Origin: Synechococcus sp. WH 7805
GTDB lineage: Bacteria; Cyanobacteriota; Cyanobacteriia; PCC-6307; Cyanobiaceae
DNA length: 64,000 bases
Assembly: GCF_000153285.1 (NCBI RefSeq)
Contig: NZ_CH724168.1
Span: 1,207,008-1,271,007 of the forward strand
Direction: 5' to 3'
Part shown: one piece after another, positions 30,012 to 39,655 of the stretch
Position numbering within the stretch: position 1 is the first letter of the stretch
Layout of the letters: each line of letters begins with the position of its first letter
Notes under the pieces: model-generated
Seen by the model: the letters and a program-made list of their open reading frames with translations, nothing else
Database searches by the model: none
What the model was told of the DNA's origin: nothing
Made by a program: the position numbers and the translations under genes

Positions 30012-32087
30012 GTGGCTCGCGCCTTTCCCCTGGAACGCGTCAGAAATATCGGTATTGCCGCTCACATTGATGCTGGCAAAACCACTACCACCGAACGGAT
30101 CCTGTTTTATTCAGGTGTGGTCCACAAGATCGGTGAGGTGCACGATGGCGCCGCAGTAACCGACTGGATGGCCCAAGAACGGGAACGTGGTATCACGATC
30201 ACTGCAGCTGCGATTTCCACGAGCTGGAACGATCACCGCATCAATATCATCGACACCCCTGGGCACGTCGACTTCACCATTGAAGTGGAGCGCTCCATGC
30301 GCGTGCTGGATGGTGTGATTGCAGTGTTCTGTGCTGTAGGAGGCGTCCAGCCTCAATCGGAAACCGTATGGCGCCAAGCCGATCGCTATTCCGTTCCCAG
30401 GATGGTGTTCGTGAACAAGATGGACCGCACTGGTGCGGACTTCCTCAAGGTTCATGCTCAGATCAAGGATCGACTTAAAGCCAATGCAGCCCCAATCCAA
30501 CTCCCTATTGGTGCTGAGGGTGATCTGAGCGGAATTATCGACCTAGTCGAGAACAAGGCCCACATCTACAAGGACGATCTGGGTCAGAACATCGAGATCA
30601 CGGATGTTCCCGACGACATGAAGGATCAGGTCGCCGAGTGGCGCAACTATCTGATGGAGGCCGTCGCCGAGACCGACGAAGCGCTGATCGAGAAGTTCCT
30701 CGAAACAGGCGAACTCAGCGTCGAGGAACTCAAAGCTGGCATCCGTAAGGGCGTGCTCAAGCATGGCTTGGTGCCGGTTCTGTGTGGCTCAGCCTTTAAG
30801 AACAAGGGTGTGCAGTTGGTGCTCGATGCTGTTGTCGACTACCTTCCGGCTCCGATTGATGTACCGCCGATTCAGGGTGTACTTCCCAACGGAGAAGAAG
30901 CGGTTCGTCCTTCCGATGACAAGGCACCCTTTAGTGCACTTGCCTTCAAGGTGATGGCTGACCCTTACGGCAAGCTCACCTTCGTTCGGATGTATTCCGG
31001 TGTGCTGCAAAAGGGCAGCTACGTCATGAACTCCACGAAAGATTCCAAGGAGCGAATTTCCCGTCTGGTGGTGTTGAAAGCAGACGACCGTGAAGAGGTC
31101 GACGAGCTGCGCGCCGGCGACCTTGGTGCTGTGCTTGGCCTCAAGGCCACCACCACTGGAGACACCCTTTGCTCTGCTGAAGATCCGATTGTCCTTGAGA
31201 CCCTGTTCGTTCCTGAACCGGTGATTTCCGTGGCCGTGGAGCCCAAGACCAAGGGCGACATGGAGAAACTCTCCAAGGCACTGGTTTCTCTAGCCGAGGA
31301 AGACCCCACCTTCCGCGTAAACACTGACCAAGAAACCGGTCAGACCGTGATTGCCGGCATGGGAGAGCTTCACCTAGAGATCTTGGTGGACCGGATGCTC
31401 CGTGAATTCAAGGTCGAAGCGAACATCGGTGCACCTCAGGTGTCCTACCGGGAAACCATCCGCGCGTCCTCACGAGGCGAAGGCAAGTTCTCCAGGCAGA
31501 CTGGAGGTAAAGGTCAGTACGGTCATGTGGTGATCGAGATGGAACCCGGTGAGCCGGAATCCGGATTCGAATTCGTCAACAAGATCGTCGGTGGTGTTGT
31601 TCCCAAGGAATACATCAAGCCCTCCGAAATGGGCATGAAAGAGACCTGCGAATCAGGCGTGATTGCCGGGTATCCGCTGATCGACGTGAAAGTCACGATG
31701 GTCGACGGTTCATATCACGATGTGGACTCGTCCGAAATGGCCTTCAAGATCGCAGGATCCATGGCCTTCAAAGATGCAGTCAAGAAGTGCAACCCTGTAC
31801 TTCTTGAACCGATGATGAAGGTCGAGGTCGAGGTTCCCGAGGATTTCCTTGGCTCGATCATCGGCGACCTGTCCTCCCGTCGAGGACAGGTTGAAGGTCA
31901 GGCAATTGACGATGGAACGTCGAAAGTCTCGGCCAAGGTGCCCCTGGCCGAGATGTTCGGCTACGCCACCGAGCTCCGATCCATGACCCAGGGTCGGGGT
32001 ATTTTCTCGATGGAATTCAGCCACTATGAGGATGTTCCTCGCAACGTGGCAGAGGCCATCATCTCCAAGAATCAGGGCAATTCCTGA
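30012..32087 (+). CDS. fusA: Elongation factor G
   Basis: EF-G is the GTPase that drives ribosomal translocation and, with RRF, ribosome recycling. The 691 residues contain the G1 motif [14 protein letters not shown], switch [11 protein letters not shown], the NKMD motif ([13 protein letters not shown]), domain II, and domains III-V including the [16 protein letters not shown] segment of domain IV. The start is GTG 30012, which matches the family N-terminus ([17 protein letters not shown]). Confidence 0.99.
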   Translation: MARAFPLERVRNIGIAAHIDAGKTTTTERILFYSGVVHKIGEVHDGAAVTDWMAQERERGITITAAAISTSWNDHRINIIDTPGHVDFTIEVERSMRVLDGVIAVFCAVGGVQPQSETVWRQADRYSVPRMVFVNKMDRTGADFLKVHAQIKDRLKANAAPIQLPIGAEGDLSGIIDLVENKAHIYKDDLGQNIEITDVPDDMKDQVAEWRNYLMEAVAETDEALIEKFLETGELSVEELKAGIRKGVLKHGLVPVLCGSAFKNKGVQLVLDAVVDYLPAPIDVPPIQGVLPNGEEAVRPSDDKAPFSALAFKVMADPYGKLTFVRMYSGVLQKGSYVMNSTKDSKERISRLVVLKADDREEVDELRAGDLGAVLGLKATTTGDTLCSAEDPIVLETLFVPEPVISVAVEPKTKGDMEKLSKALVSLAEEDPTFRVNTDQETGQTVIAGMGELHLEILVDRMLREFKVEANIGAPQVSYRETIRASSRGEGKFSRQTGGKGQYGHVVIEMEPGEPESGFEFVNKIVGGVVPKEYIKPSEMGMKETCESGVIAGYPLIDVKVTMVDGSYHDVDSSEMAFKIAGSMAFKDAVKKCNPVLLEPMMKVEVEVPEDFLGSIIGDLSSRRGQVEGQAIDDGTSKVSAKVPLAEMFGYATELRSMTQGRGIFSMEFSHYEDVPRNVAEAIISKNQGNS

Positions 32088-32129
32088 TCTCTAAACTCCC
32101 CTAATCCACTCCCTCGATTCTTTACAAAA

Positions 32130-33329
32130 ATGGCACGCGAGAAGTTTGAAAGGAACAAGCCTCACGTCAACATCGGCACCATCGGCCACGTTGACCACGG
32201 CAAAACCACACTCACCGCCGCGATCACCAACGTGCTGGCCAAGAAAGGCCAGGCCCAGATTCAGAATTACGCTGACATCGATGGCGCCCCTGAGGAAAGG
32301 GAGCGTGGCATCACGATCAATACTGCACACGTCGAATACGAAACTGACAGCCGTCACTACGCCCACGTCGACTGCCCCGGTCACGCGGACTATGTGAAGA
32401 ACATGATCACCGGTGCCGCCCAGATGGACGGTGCGATCCTGGTGTGTGCCGCCACCGACGGCCCCATGGCCCAGACCAAGGAGCACATCCTCCTGGCCAA
32501 GCAGGTGGGCGTTCCGGCTCTGGTGGTTGCTCTGAACAAGTGCGACATGGTCGATGACGAAGAGATCATCGAACTGGTGGAGATGGAGATCCGCGAACTG
32601 CTCTCCAGCTATGACTTCCCCGGCGACGACATCCCCGTGGTTCAGGTCTCTGGCCTGAAGGCCATCGAAGGCGAAGCCGAGTGGGAAGCCAAGATCGACG
32701 AGCTGATGGCAGCTGTGGATGCCAACATCCCCGAGCCAGAGCGGGAAGTTGACAAGCCCTTCCTGATGGCGATTGAGGATGTCTTCTCGATCACGGGTCG
32801 TGGCACTGTGGCCACCGGCCGTATCGAGCGTGGCATCGTCAAAGTCGGCGAAGAAATCGAGATCGTCGGCATTAGAGACACCCGCAAAACCACCGTTACC
32901 GGTGTTGAGATGTTCCGCAAGCTGCTCGATGAGGGCATGGCCGGAGACAACGTCGGCCTGCTGCTGCGCGGCATCCAGAAGGAGGACATCGAGCGCGGCA
33001 TGGTGCTTGTGAAGCCAGGCTCCATCACCCCCCACACCAAGTTTGAGGGTGAGGTGTACGTGCTGAAGAAAGAAGAGGGCGGTCGCCACACTCCTTTCTT
33101 CGCTGGCTATCGCCCGCAGTTCTACATCCGCACGACGGATGTGACCGGCCAGATCACCGCCTTCACTGCCGATGACGGTAGCGATGTGGAAATGGTGATG
33201 CCTGGTGACCGCATCAAGATGACCGGCGAGCTGATCTGCCCGGTGGCCATCGAGCAGGGAATGCGTTTCGCCATCCGTGAAGGCGGCCGCACCATTGGTG
33301 CAGGCGTGGTCTCCAAGATCATCGAGTGA
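32130..33329 (+). CDS. tuf: Elongation factor Tu
   Basis: EF-Tu delivers aminoacyl-tRNA to the ribosome as a GTP complex. The 399 residues show [14 protein letters not shown] (P loop), [12 protein letters not shown] (switch II), NKCDMV (base recognition) and the C-terminal beta-barrels with RTTDVTGQI. It lies 42 bp after fusA. A strong hairpin follows at 33346-33389, so at least part of the transcript should end before rpsJ. Codon use is the most biased in the window, in keeping with high expression. Confidence 0.99.
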   Translation: MAREKFERNKPHVNIGTIGHVDHGKTTLTAAITNVLAKKGQAQIQNYADIDGAPEERERGITINTAHVEYETDSRHYAHVDCPGHADYVKNMITGAAQMDGAILVCAATDGPMAQTKEHILLAKQVGVPALVVALNKCDMVDDEEIIELVEMEIRELLSSYDFPGDDIPVVQVSGLKAIEGEAEWEAKIDELMAAVDANIPEPEREVDKPFLMAIEDVFSITGRGTVATGRIERGIVKVGEEIEIVGIRDTRKTTVTGVEMFRKLLDEGMAGDNVGLLLRGIQKEDIERGMVLVKPGSITPHTKFEGEVYVLKKEEGGRHTPFFAGYRPQFYIRTTDVTGQITAFTADDGSDVEMVMPGDRIKMTGELICPVAIEQGMRFAIREGGRTIGAGVVSKIIE

Positions 33330-33331
33330 TC

Positions 33332-33389
33332 TAATCCCCTCCTCGTTAGGGGATGAACCGACTGAGGTCGGGTCATCCCCTAATCTTTT
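33332..33389 (+). terminator. Terminator/possible attenuator between tuf and rpsJ
   Basis: The main hairpin pairs TTAGGGGATGA (33346-33356) with TCATCCCCTAA (33373-33383), continued by CCGAC/GTCGG inside and a 4-nt loop, followed by TCTTTT. An upstream segment ATCCCCT (33334-33340) can instead pair with AGGGGAT (33348-33354), giving a mutually exclusive hairpin. The layout is that of a terminator with an optional competing stem. rpsJ starts about 90 bp downstream. Confidence 0.75.
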
Positions 33390-33477
33390 AAAAGGAGTCA
33401 GCTGTGTTCCTAATCAGCTGAACCGCACCTCGACAATCCACCTTTCGTGATCTCCTTAGGAGATTCCAAACTGCTTC

Positions 33478-33798
33478 ATGTCAACTGCCATTGCTCAGCA
33501 GAAGATCCGCATCCGTCTCAAGGCGTTTGATCGCCGCATGTTGGATCTCTCTTGCGACAAAATTATTGAAACGGCCGACAACACGGCAGCGACTGCCATC
33601 GGCCCAATCCCCCTGCCCACCAAACGCAAGATTTACTGCGTGCTGCGTTCCCCTCACGTGGACAAGGATTCCCGTGAACACTTCGAGACCCGCACGCATC
33701 GACGCATCATCGATATTTATAGCCCTTCGGCAAAGACCATTGACGCGTTGATGAAGCTGGATCTTCCCAGTGGCGTTGATATTGAAGTGAAGCTCTGA
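33478..33798 (+). CDS. rpsJ: 30S ribosomal protein S10
   Basis: S10 is a small-subunit head protein and, as NusE, a partner of NusB in antitermination. The 106-residue sequence includes the conserved [13 protein letters not shown] start, the long loop region [20 protein letters not shown] and [20 protein letters not shown]. In cyanobacteria it follows tuf rather than leading the S10 operon, as seen here. Confidence 0.98.
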   Translation: MSTAIAQQKIRIRLKAFDRRMLDLSCDKIIETADNTAATAIGPIPLPTKRKIYCVLRSPHVDKDSREHFETRTHRRIIDIYSPSAKTIDALMKLDLPSGVDIEVKL

Positions 33799-33854
33799 AG
33801 ACAGCTCGTTGAACCGGTCAGCTTCCTAGGATCAAAAACCCGATTGATGCATGC

Positions 33855-34517
33855 GTGGCTGACCTGTCCGTCAGAGAACTTCCTCTTTTCCCTCTGCCGG
33901 ACATCGTGCTCTTCCCGAGCGATGTTCTCCCCTTACACATCTTCGAGTCCCGCTATCGGATGATGCTGCAGAGCGTCTTAGAGACCGACAGGCGTTTCGG
34001 CGTCGTCCGGTGGGACCCACACACCCAGAGCATGGCCTCGATCGGCTGCTGTGCCGAAGTGATCCAGCATCAAACCGGTGAAGATGGTCGAAGCAATATC
34101 GTCACGCTTGGGCAGCAACGCTTCCGGGTTCTGAACGTGACCCGTGAGACGCCCTTCCGCACAGCCATGGTCAGTTGGATCGAAGACGATCCAGTTGAGG
34201 ACATGAATTCGCTCCACTCCCTGACCGAGTCTGTTGCATCGGCTTTAAAAGACGTTGTCGAACTCACCGGCAAACTCACCGACTCACCGACTGCGCTCCC
34301 CGAAGATTTGCCTGATCTCCCCAGAGAACTCTCCTTCTGGATCGGTGCTCACCTGGGAGGCCCCGTTGCCGATCAGCAACAGGAACTTCTAGAGCTCACT
34401 AGCACCCGCAGCAGACTGGAACAAGAGTTCAGCATGCTCGACGAGACCCGCCGTCAACTGGCAGCTCGCACCGTGCTGCGTGACACCCTGTCGTCCTCCA
34501 ATACGGACAACGGCTGA
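33855..34517 (+). CDS. LON N-terminal (substrate-binding) domain protein
   Basis: A 220-residue stand-alone LON-N domain protein without ATPase or protease parts. The family motif ELPLFPLPDIVLFPSDVLPLHIFESRYRMM (read in pieces) opens the protein, GRSNIVTLGQQRFRV is the central beta strand region, and the C-terminal 80 residues are helical. The GTG start at 33855 places it directly at the conserved N-terminus. Function in cyanobacteria is not known; it may recognise damaged or unfolded proteins. Its TGA overlaps the next gene's ATG (TGATG), showing translational coupling. Confidence 0.9.
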   Translation: MADLSVRELPLFPLPDIVLFPSDVLPLHIFESRYRMMLQSVLETDRRFGVVRWDPHTQSMASIGCCAEVIQHQTGEDGRSNIVTLGQQRFRVLNVTRETPFRTAMVSWIEDDPVEDMNSLHSLTESVASALKDVVELTGKLTDSPTALPEDLPDLPRELSFWIGAHLGGPVADQQQELLELTSTRSRLEQEFSMLDETRRQLAARTVLRDTLSSSNTDNG

Positions 34518-35482
34518 TGCCACTGCCTGCTTTTCTCGGACCAGCGGCGATCGGTGTGGCGGCTGCCGCGGGTGCCTATGTGCTTTGGTCTCGGCGCAAT
34601 CGCGCTTACCTCTCCAGCGAGAGTGTTGCTTCGGCATACGACGCTTGGACGGAGGACAGGCTTCTAGAAACTCTCTGGGGCGATCATGTTCATCTCGGTC
34701 ACTACGGAGCTCCCCCCCGCAACAAGGATTTCCGTCGTGCCAAAGCCGATTTCGTCCATGAATTGGTTCGCTGGAGTGGCCTAGACCAGCTGCCACCTGG
34801 AGCGAAAGTGCTGGATGTGGGTTGCGGCATCGGCGGCAGCGCCAGGATTCTGGCCAGGGATTATGGGTTTGACGTTCTTGGAGTCAGCATCAGCCCAGCC
34901 CAGATCCGCCGGGCCACCGAGCTCACCCCGGAGGGGATGACCTGCAGGTTCGCCGTTATGGATGCCCTCGATCTAGAGCTGAACGATGGAGAGTTTGATG
35001 CGGTTTGGAGTGTGGAAGCCGGTCCGCACATGCCGGACAAGCAGCGTTATGCCGATGAATTGTTGCGCATGATCCGTCCTGGTGGAATGCTGGCCATCGC
35101 GGATTGGAATCGTCGCGACCCGCTGGATGGACCTTTAAATCGCCAAGAGCGCTGGGTCATGCATCAGCTGCTCACCCAGTGGGCGCACCCTGAATTCGCC
35201 AGCATCCGTGGGCTGCAGCACAACCTGGAAACCAGCGTTTATTCGAAAGGTCCGATTGCAGTGGCCAATTGGAATCAGCAGACATTGCCCTCCTGGAACG
35301 ATTCGATCCTTGAAGGATTAAGACGGCCCTCAGCCGTTCTGCGACTTGGCCCCTCAGCCATCGTTCAGGGTTTGCGCGAAACACCGACACTGCTGTTGAT
35401 GCGCTGGGCCTTCGCCCGGGGAATGATGCAGTTTGGTGTGTTTCGCCTGAATGGAGATCAGGAGAGATCTGAACTCGGATAA
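34517..35482 (+). CDS. MPBQ/MSBQ methyltransferase (tocopherol, plastoquinone pathway)
   Basis: This SAM-dependent methyltransferase resembles Synechocystis Sll0418, which methylates 2-methyl-6-phytyl- and solanesyl-benzoquinol. Matching segments recalled from that protein include SVASAYDAWTED, WGDHVHLGHYG, LDVGCGIGGSARILARDYGF (SAM motif I), SPAQIRRATELTP and VWSVEAGPHMPDK. An N-terminal hydrophobic segment (residues 5-24) suggests membrane association, as does the C-terminal part. 321 residues, normal for the family. Its 3' end overlaps the convergent pheA gene by 25 bp. Confidence 0.88.
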   Translation: MPLPAFLGPAAIGVAAAAGAYVLWSRRNRAYLSSESVASAYDAWTEDRLLETLWGDHVHLGHYGAPPRNKDFRRAKADFVHELVRWSGLDQLPPGAKVLDVGCGIGGSARILARDYGFDVLGVSISPAQIRRATELTPEGMTCRFAVMDALDLELNDGEFDAVWSVEAGPHMPDKQRYADELLRMIRPGGMLAIADWNRRDPLDGPLNRQERWVMHQLLTQWAHPEFASIRGLQHNLETSVYSKGPIAVANWNQQTLPSWNDSILEGLRRPSAVLRLGPSAIVQGLRETPTLLLMRWAFARGMMQFGVFRLNGDQERSELG

Positions 35483-36297
35483 GCCCCGAACTGAGCCAGA
35501 TGTTCACAGAGGGGGTGAAGCTGGTCCTCCAATGCATCGAGAACGCCTTCAACGTTCGCGCTCGGGAGCTCCACATCCACAAAGAACACGTATTCGCCGA
35601 GCTCCCGTTTAGAGGGACGGGATTCGATCCGACTCATGTTCAGTCCCAGCCCAGCGATGGCCTGGAGCGCCTCAATCAGCGCCCCAGGTGCATTGCGATT
35701 CAAGGAAAAGGCCAGGCTGGCAACATCTCCCTCCCGCAGCCGTTCACCCCGTTTCAAGAAAAGAAAACGGGTGCAGTTCCCTGCCACGTCATTCACAGGA
35801 AAGGCAAGCTGTTGCAACTCCATGCGTTCCCCAACGGAACGATCAGCAATCGCCGCACGGAAGCGACTGCCTCGCACCATGCGAGCGGCTTCTGCCGTCG
35901 AGCTGGTGGGAAGCTGCAAGGCCCCGGGAAGATTGGTGGAGAGCCATCCGCTGCATTGCGCCAAGGCCTGGGGATGCGACAGAACCTCCGTGATGTCTGC
36001 CATTGATCCGCTGCTGAGCAGGGCATGGCGAATCGGGAGCACCACGGCTCTCCGAACGCAGAGATCCCGATGGGACCAGAGGGCATCCAGGCTTGCGGTA
36101 ACCCCGCCCTCCACAGAATTCTCCACGGGAACCACGGCACCATCGCAGCGGCCATCCGCCACATGGTCCACAACCGCGCGCAATCCGGAGCACGCCACCA
36201 ACTCTCCGTCGGGGATGCCTTCAAGCGTGAGCATCTCCCTCGCTGCCCGTTCTCCGTAGGTTCCCTTGGGCCCTAGAAAGGCCAACCGCATCGGCAT
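35458..36297 (-). CDS. pheA: Prephenate dehydratase
   Basis: Converts prephenate to phenylpyruvate in phenylalanine synthesis. The stand-alone enzyme (279 residues, no chorismate mutase part) has FLGPKGTYGERAA at the N-terminus, VPVENSVEGGV at the catalytic lobe, and a C-terminal ACT regulatory domain with the phenylalanine-binding motifs GALIEALQ and NMSRIESRPSK (ESRP). The Thr-Arg-Phe catalytic triplet is seen in NCTRFLFL. Convergent with and overlapping the methyltransferase by 25 bp. Confidence 0.96.
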   Translation of the reverse strand: MPMRLAFLGPKGTYGERAAREMLTLEGIPDGELVACSGLRAVVDHVADGRCDGAVVPVENSVEGGVTASLDALWSHRDLCVRRAVVLPIRHALLSSGSMADITEVLSHPQALAQCSGWLSTNLPGALQLPTSSTAEAARMVRGSRFRAAIADRSVGERMELQQLAFPVNDVAGNCTRFLFLKRGERLREGDVASLAFSLNRNAPGALIEALQAIAGLGLNMSRIESRPSKRELGEYVFFVDVELPSANVEGVLDALEDQLHPLCEHLAQFGAYPSSDLS

Positions 36298-36348
36298 GAA
36301 TGACCGTCCCTTGCATCGATAGGATCATGCCGCGTCAGCAGAAGGTCC

Positions 36349-36921
36349 ATGGCTCTGGCCTTCCACGCCAGTCAAAAGCTCGATCTGCCGGTCGTGGCCC
36401 AAAGCACGCTCCTAGAGGCTTACCTGCAGGAAAAGGATCGCGTCATCAAAGCCCTACTCGATCCCCGTCAGCTCTCCAAAACAGGCGAAGGAACTTACAC
36501 CTACACAGTCACCACACTCCAGGTGTTTCAACTGCAGGTGCGACCCGTCGTTTCCCTGGCCGTCAGCCTCAGTGAAGGTGTCCTCTGCATCCAGGCGACG
36601 GAGGCGACCCTCGACGGACTGGGCCTCGTTGATGATTTCCAACTCAGCCTCGAGGCCCTGTTGGAAGCCACAGATCGTGGCCTGCAAGGTGAAGCAAACC
36701 TCGCTGTCAACGTCAGCCAACCCCCGCTGCTTCGATTGATTCCGAAGCGTGTTCTGGAAAGCACCGGAGAATCCATCCTCAACGGCATCCTGATCACGAT
36801 CAAAGGCAGGGTCGGCCGCCAGCTGGTCAACGATTTTCAAGACTGGTGCGTGCGTTCCAGTGATGGAGCCCAAAACACTCCGTCAGCTTTGGGCTCCATC
36901 ACTGGGAAACAACCGGGTTAA
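36349..36921 (+). CDS. DUF1997 family protein
   Basis: A 190-residue protein of a family confined mainly to cyanobacteria and plastids. It has the alternating strand and helix plan of a lipid-binding-like fold ([35 protein letters not shown]) and the terminal QLVNDFQDW typical of the family. Function is unknown. The last 13 codons overlap the convergent rnhB gene, and an 18-bp inverted repeat sits in the overlap, so the C-terminal SSDGAQ is mirrored in the other protein's ending. Confidence 0.88.
   Translation: MALAFHASQKLDLPVVAQSTLLEAYLQEKDRVIKALLDPRQLSKTGEGTYTYTVTTLQVFQLQVRPVVSLAVSLSEGVLCIQATEATLDGLGLVDDFQLSLEALLEATDRGLQGEANLAVNVSQPPLLRLIPKRVLESTGESILNGILITIKGRVGRQLVNDFQDWCVRSSDGAQNTPSALGSITGKQPG
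36857..36905. repeat. 18-bp perfect inverted repeat at convergent gene ends
   Basis: CCAGTGATGGAGCCCAAA at 36857-36874 and its exact complement at 36888-36905, with a 13-nt loop. A G-T and a T-A pair extend the stem to 20. No T tract follows on either strand, so it is not a standard terminator. The repeat covers the 3' end of DUF1997 coding and the 3' end of rnhB coding. Confidence 0.9.
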
Positions 36922-37467
36922 AAATGAACGCCGATGCATGGACGTCGGACCTGCAGCGAGCAAGGACTGCCGGTGCAGAACCGTGCCATAGCCGGCATGG
37001 CGTTCCAGGCCATAACCAGGGAACCGTTCTGCAAGCCGTTGCATCAACCCATCACGAGTCACTTTCGCCAGAACACTGGCTGCAGCAATCGAGGCCTCTT
37101 TGCTGTCACCGCGCACTATTGAGCGCTGATCACCGGCCCAGAGGCGCAAGGGAAGCACGCCATCGACAAGCACAAGCTCAGGGTGTTTCGGAAGCTTCTG
37201 CAGGGCCCTGAGCATGGCCAATTCCGTGGCCACCCTGATGCCATGCGCATCGATTTCCCTTGCTGATCCCTGACCAAGAGCCCAGGCCGAAGCCTTGGCT
37301 TGGATCTGGGGAACCAGGTCTACCCGCCGTCTGGCGGACAGAGCCTTGCTATCAGTAAGCCCCAGCGCCGTGAGCTCCGCAGCGGCCGATTCAGTAAGAC
37401 TCACCGCAGCAGCAAAAACAGGCCCGAACAGACAACCGCGGCCGACCTCATCGACACCGACGATCAC
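36883..37467 (-). CDS. rnhB: Ribonuclease HII
   Basis: RNase HII removes ribonucleotides from RNA-DNA hybrids. The 194-residue sequence begins with [16 protein letters not shown], giving the catalytic Asp-Glu pair, followed by VLVDGVL (second Asp) and [14 protein letters not shown] (family motif). The start is GTG 37467, and its GTGA overlaps the TGA of rne, a coupling arrangement. It ends inside the inverted repeat at 36857-36905. Confidence 0.97.
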   Translation of the reverse strand: MIVGVDEVGRGCLFGPVFAAAVSLTESAAAELTALGLTDSKALSARRRVDLVPQIQAKASAWALGQGSAREIDAHGIRVATELAMLRALQKLPKHPELVLVDGVLPLRLWAGDQRSIVRGDSKEASIAAASVLAKVTRDGLMQRLAERFPGYGLERHAGYGTVLHRQSLLAAGPTSMHRRSFLTRLFPSDGAQS

Positions 37468-39407
37468 CCGTCGGTTGCGGAGGAGCGTCGACGACGGCGA
37501 CCAAGCCGGGTCTCCTCCCCATTGCTGTTGGTGTCCTGTGGTGCTTCATCCTCCGAGGTCTCAACATTGGGAAGGGAGATGGAAACAGCCGCTTCTGGCA
37601 CTGGAGCCATCTCAAGGGGAGTGATCTCCACTAGGAGCGGAGGTTCAGGTTCCGGCGTCAACGAGTCCTGCACCTGCTGCTCAGACGTCTGAGGGGCCAT
37701 TGTGGATCCACCCGTGCTCCTGCCACCGCCTCTCCCCCCACGGACACCACGGCGACGGCGACGACCAGATGAAGCGGCCAGCTGCTCGCGGGCTTCGTCC
37801 AAAACAGCTTCAGCGTCCTGCCCCGGACGAACCACACGCACGAGGAGATTCTCCTGGTCGGGCGGAGGATCAAGAAGCAACACAGGATTCAGCCCAAGCC
37901 AGCCGTAGACCCTTTCCTGTTCTTCGTCCATGGGAACAGCCACCAGTTCAGGATCTTGACGCCGTGTCGCCGGTGCGGGCTCTGTGGCTTCACTCGAAGA
38001 CTCACCTGATGCGGCGGGCGCCAAACTGTCATCCAGGACTGAAGCATCCGTCGTGGTCTGAGAGCGCCCACGACCACTGCGTCGCCGCCTGCCGTTGGTG
38101 GACTCTGAGGACAAAGACACCTCCGCTCGAGCCGATGAGGCCGAACGGACGAGCCCCGTGGCAGTGGCTAACGGCTGGAGAAGATCCTTACCGGGCAGAA
38201 CAGCAACATGGCCGAGACCGCCACAGCTGGCACAAGCTCGACCAAACAATTCATAGATGTTCTGACCTTGACGCTTACGAGTCAGCTCCACCAGGCCTAG
38301 CTCGGTGAGCTGAGCAATCTGAGGACGAGCCGAATCGTCACGAATCGCCGTCGTGAAATGCTCCAGAAGCTGAAGCTGATCGCGACGCGAATCCATGTCG
38401 ATGAAATCGATGATGATCACGCCGCCGATATTGCGCAGTTTCAGTTGCCTTGCGATCTCAACTGCCGCCTCACAGTTAGTCCAGAGCACCGTTTCCCTGG
38501 CATTCGCGGAGCGGGTGAAGGACCCCGAGTTCACATCGATGACCGTGAGCGCCTCGGTGGGTTCGATGATCACGTACCCGCCAGAAGGTAGATCCACTCT
38601 GGGCTTCAGGGCATCGCGGATCGCCGCATTGACCTTGAAATGCTCCAGAAGCTCGTCAGGCTCGCCGTGAGCTTCCACACTGAAATGGGTCGCCTCTTCA
38701 CCGAGAAATCCGGTCACTCTCTCAACAGCTGCCGGATCATCGACAACCACACGACTGAGCTCTGGAGCGATGTGATCTCGGAGGATGCGGTGAATGAAAT
38801 CCTCATCACGGTTGAGAAGCACCGGCGGTGACGCGGTCTCAGCAGCCTTCTGGATCGCTTCCCACTGCCGCATCAGTGACTCCAGATCATCGATCAGGAG
38901 TTCTTCGCTCACCTCGTCTGCTTCGGTACGAATCAGCAAACCCGCGCCCGGTGGTTTCACAAGAACCCCCAGGGCCCGGAGGCGGTTGCGCTCACCTTCG
39001 GAGCTGATTCTCTTGGAAATATTCACCCCCTGGCCACTGGGTTGAAGCACGAGGTAGCGCCCTGGGAGAGCCAGATTTCCTGTGAGCCTTGGCCCTTTGG
39101 TGCCGGTTGGCTCTTTCATGACCTGCACCAGCACCTTCTGGCGAGGTTCAAGCAATTCGGTGATCCCTGCGGAACCTTTCTTGAGGCGCAGAGGACCGAG
39201 ATCAGTTACGTGGATAAACCCGTTCTTCTCGCTTTCGCCGATATTGACGAATGCTGCATCAATTCCCGGAAGCACATTTTCAACTGTGCCGAGATAAACA
39301 TCACCAATCTGATAGCGGCCTTGGGCCACAATCAGCTCATCAACACGGTCATCGGTCAGAACCGCTGCGATGCGCAGCTGTTCAGCGATGACAATTTGCT
39401 GGGGCAT
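37464..39407 (-). CDS. rne: Ribonuclease E/G
   Basis: The main single-strand endoribonuclease for mRNA decay and RNA processing. 647 residues: S1-like domain with [17 protein letters not shown] at residues 28-50 (read in part), RNase H-like and 5'-sensor regions, catalytic segment [11 protein letters not shown] near residue 290, and the Zn-link [10 protein letters not shown] near residue 400. The C-terminal 200 residues are low-complexity, with several Arg tracts ending [12 protein letters not shown], as in cyanobacterial RNase E. It begins at ATG 39407 and is followed by rnhB with a 4-bp overlap. Confidence 0.96.
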   Translation of the reverse strand: MPQQIVIAEQLRIAAVLTDDRVDELIVAQGRYQIGDVYLGTVENVLPGIDAAFVNIGESEKNGFIHVTDLGPLRLKKGSAGITELLEPRQKVLVQVMKEPTGTKGPRLTGNLALPGRYLVLQPSGQGVNISKRISSEGERNRLRALGVLVKPPGAGLLIRTEADEVSEELLIDDLESLMRQWEAIQKAAETASPPVLLNRDEDFIHRILRDHIAPELSRVVVDDPAAVERVTGFLGEEATHFSVEAHGEPDELLEHFKVNAAIRDALKPRVDLPSGGYVIIEPTEALTVIDVNSGSFTRSANARETVLWTNCEAAVEIARQLKLRNIGGVIIIDFIDMDSRRDQLQLLEHFTTAIRDDSARPQIAQLTELGLVELTRKRQGQNIYELFGRACASCGGLGHVAVLPGKDLLQPLATATGLVRSASSARAEVSLSSESTNGRRRRSGRGRSQTTTDASVLDDSLAPAASGESSSEATEPAPATRRQDPELVAVPMDEEQERVYGWLGLNPVLLLDPPPDQENLLVRVVRPGQDAEAVLDEAREQLAASSGRRRRRGVRGGRGGGRSTGGSTMAPQTSEQQVQDSLTPEPEPPLLVEITPLEMAPVPEAAVSISLPNVETSEDEAPQDTNSNGEETRLGRRRRRSSATDG

Positions 39408-39655
39408 AAACAGAACTGACGACGCCCGTCAGGACAGAAGCCGGTTGATGGGCTTAACAGCTCATCGAACGGAAGGAAATTGATCGAGATGCCCGAAGGC
39501 AGAAATGATTTGGAGTGAATTACTCCTTTCAAAACAATCAACGTAAAAACGAAGATCGATGAAGACGCGATGGGCCTTTCTTTCCAACGAATCTGGACAA
39601 GAAGACCGGGACAGATCTGTGGCGTAAGCCCTTGATGTGATGTCCTGAACGAAAC
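39408..39655 (-). promoter_or_regulatory. rne leader region
   Basis: A 248-bp gene-free interval upstream of rne on its strand. It is more AT- and U-rich than the neighbours, with a T-rich stretch at about 39515-39560 (minus strand TTTTTACG, GATTGTTTTG) next to a small hairpin GGAGT-AATTC-ACTCC (39526-39512). Long leaders that are cut by RNase E itself are known as an autoregulatory device in other bacteria; the U-rich single-stranded tract would fit this, but only as inference. Confidence 0.4.

Noticed and set aside
32091-33089. 332-codon open frame antisense to tuf
   Set aside because: A mirror of highly biased tuf codons; no independent support.
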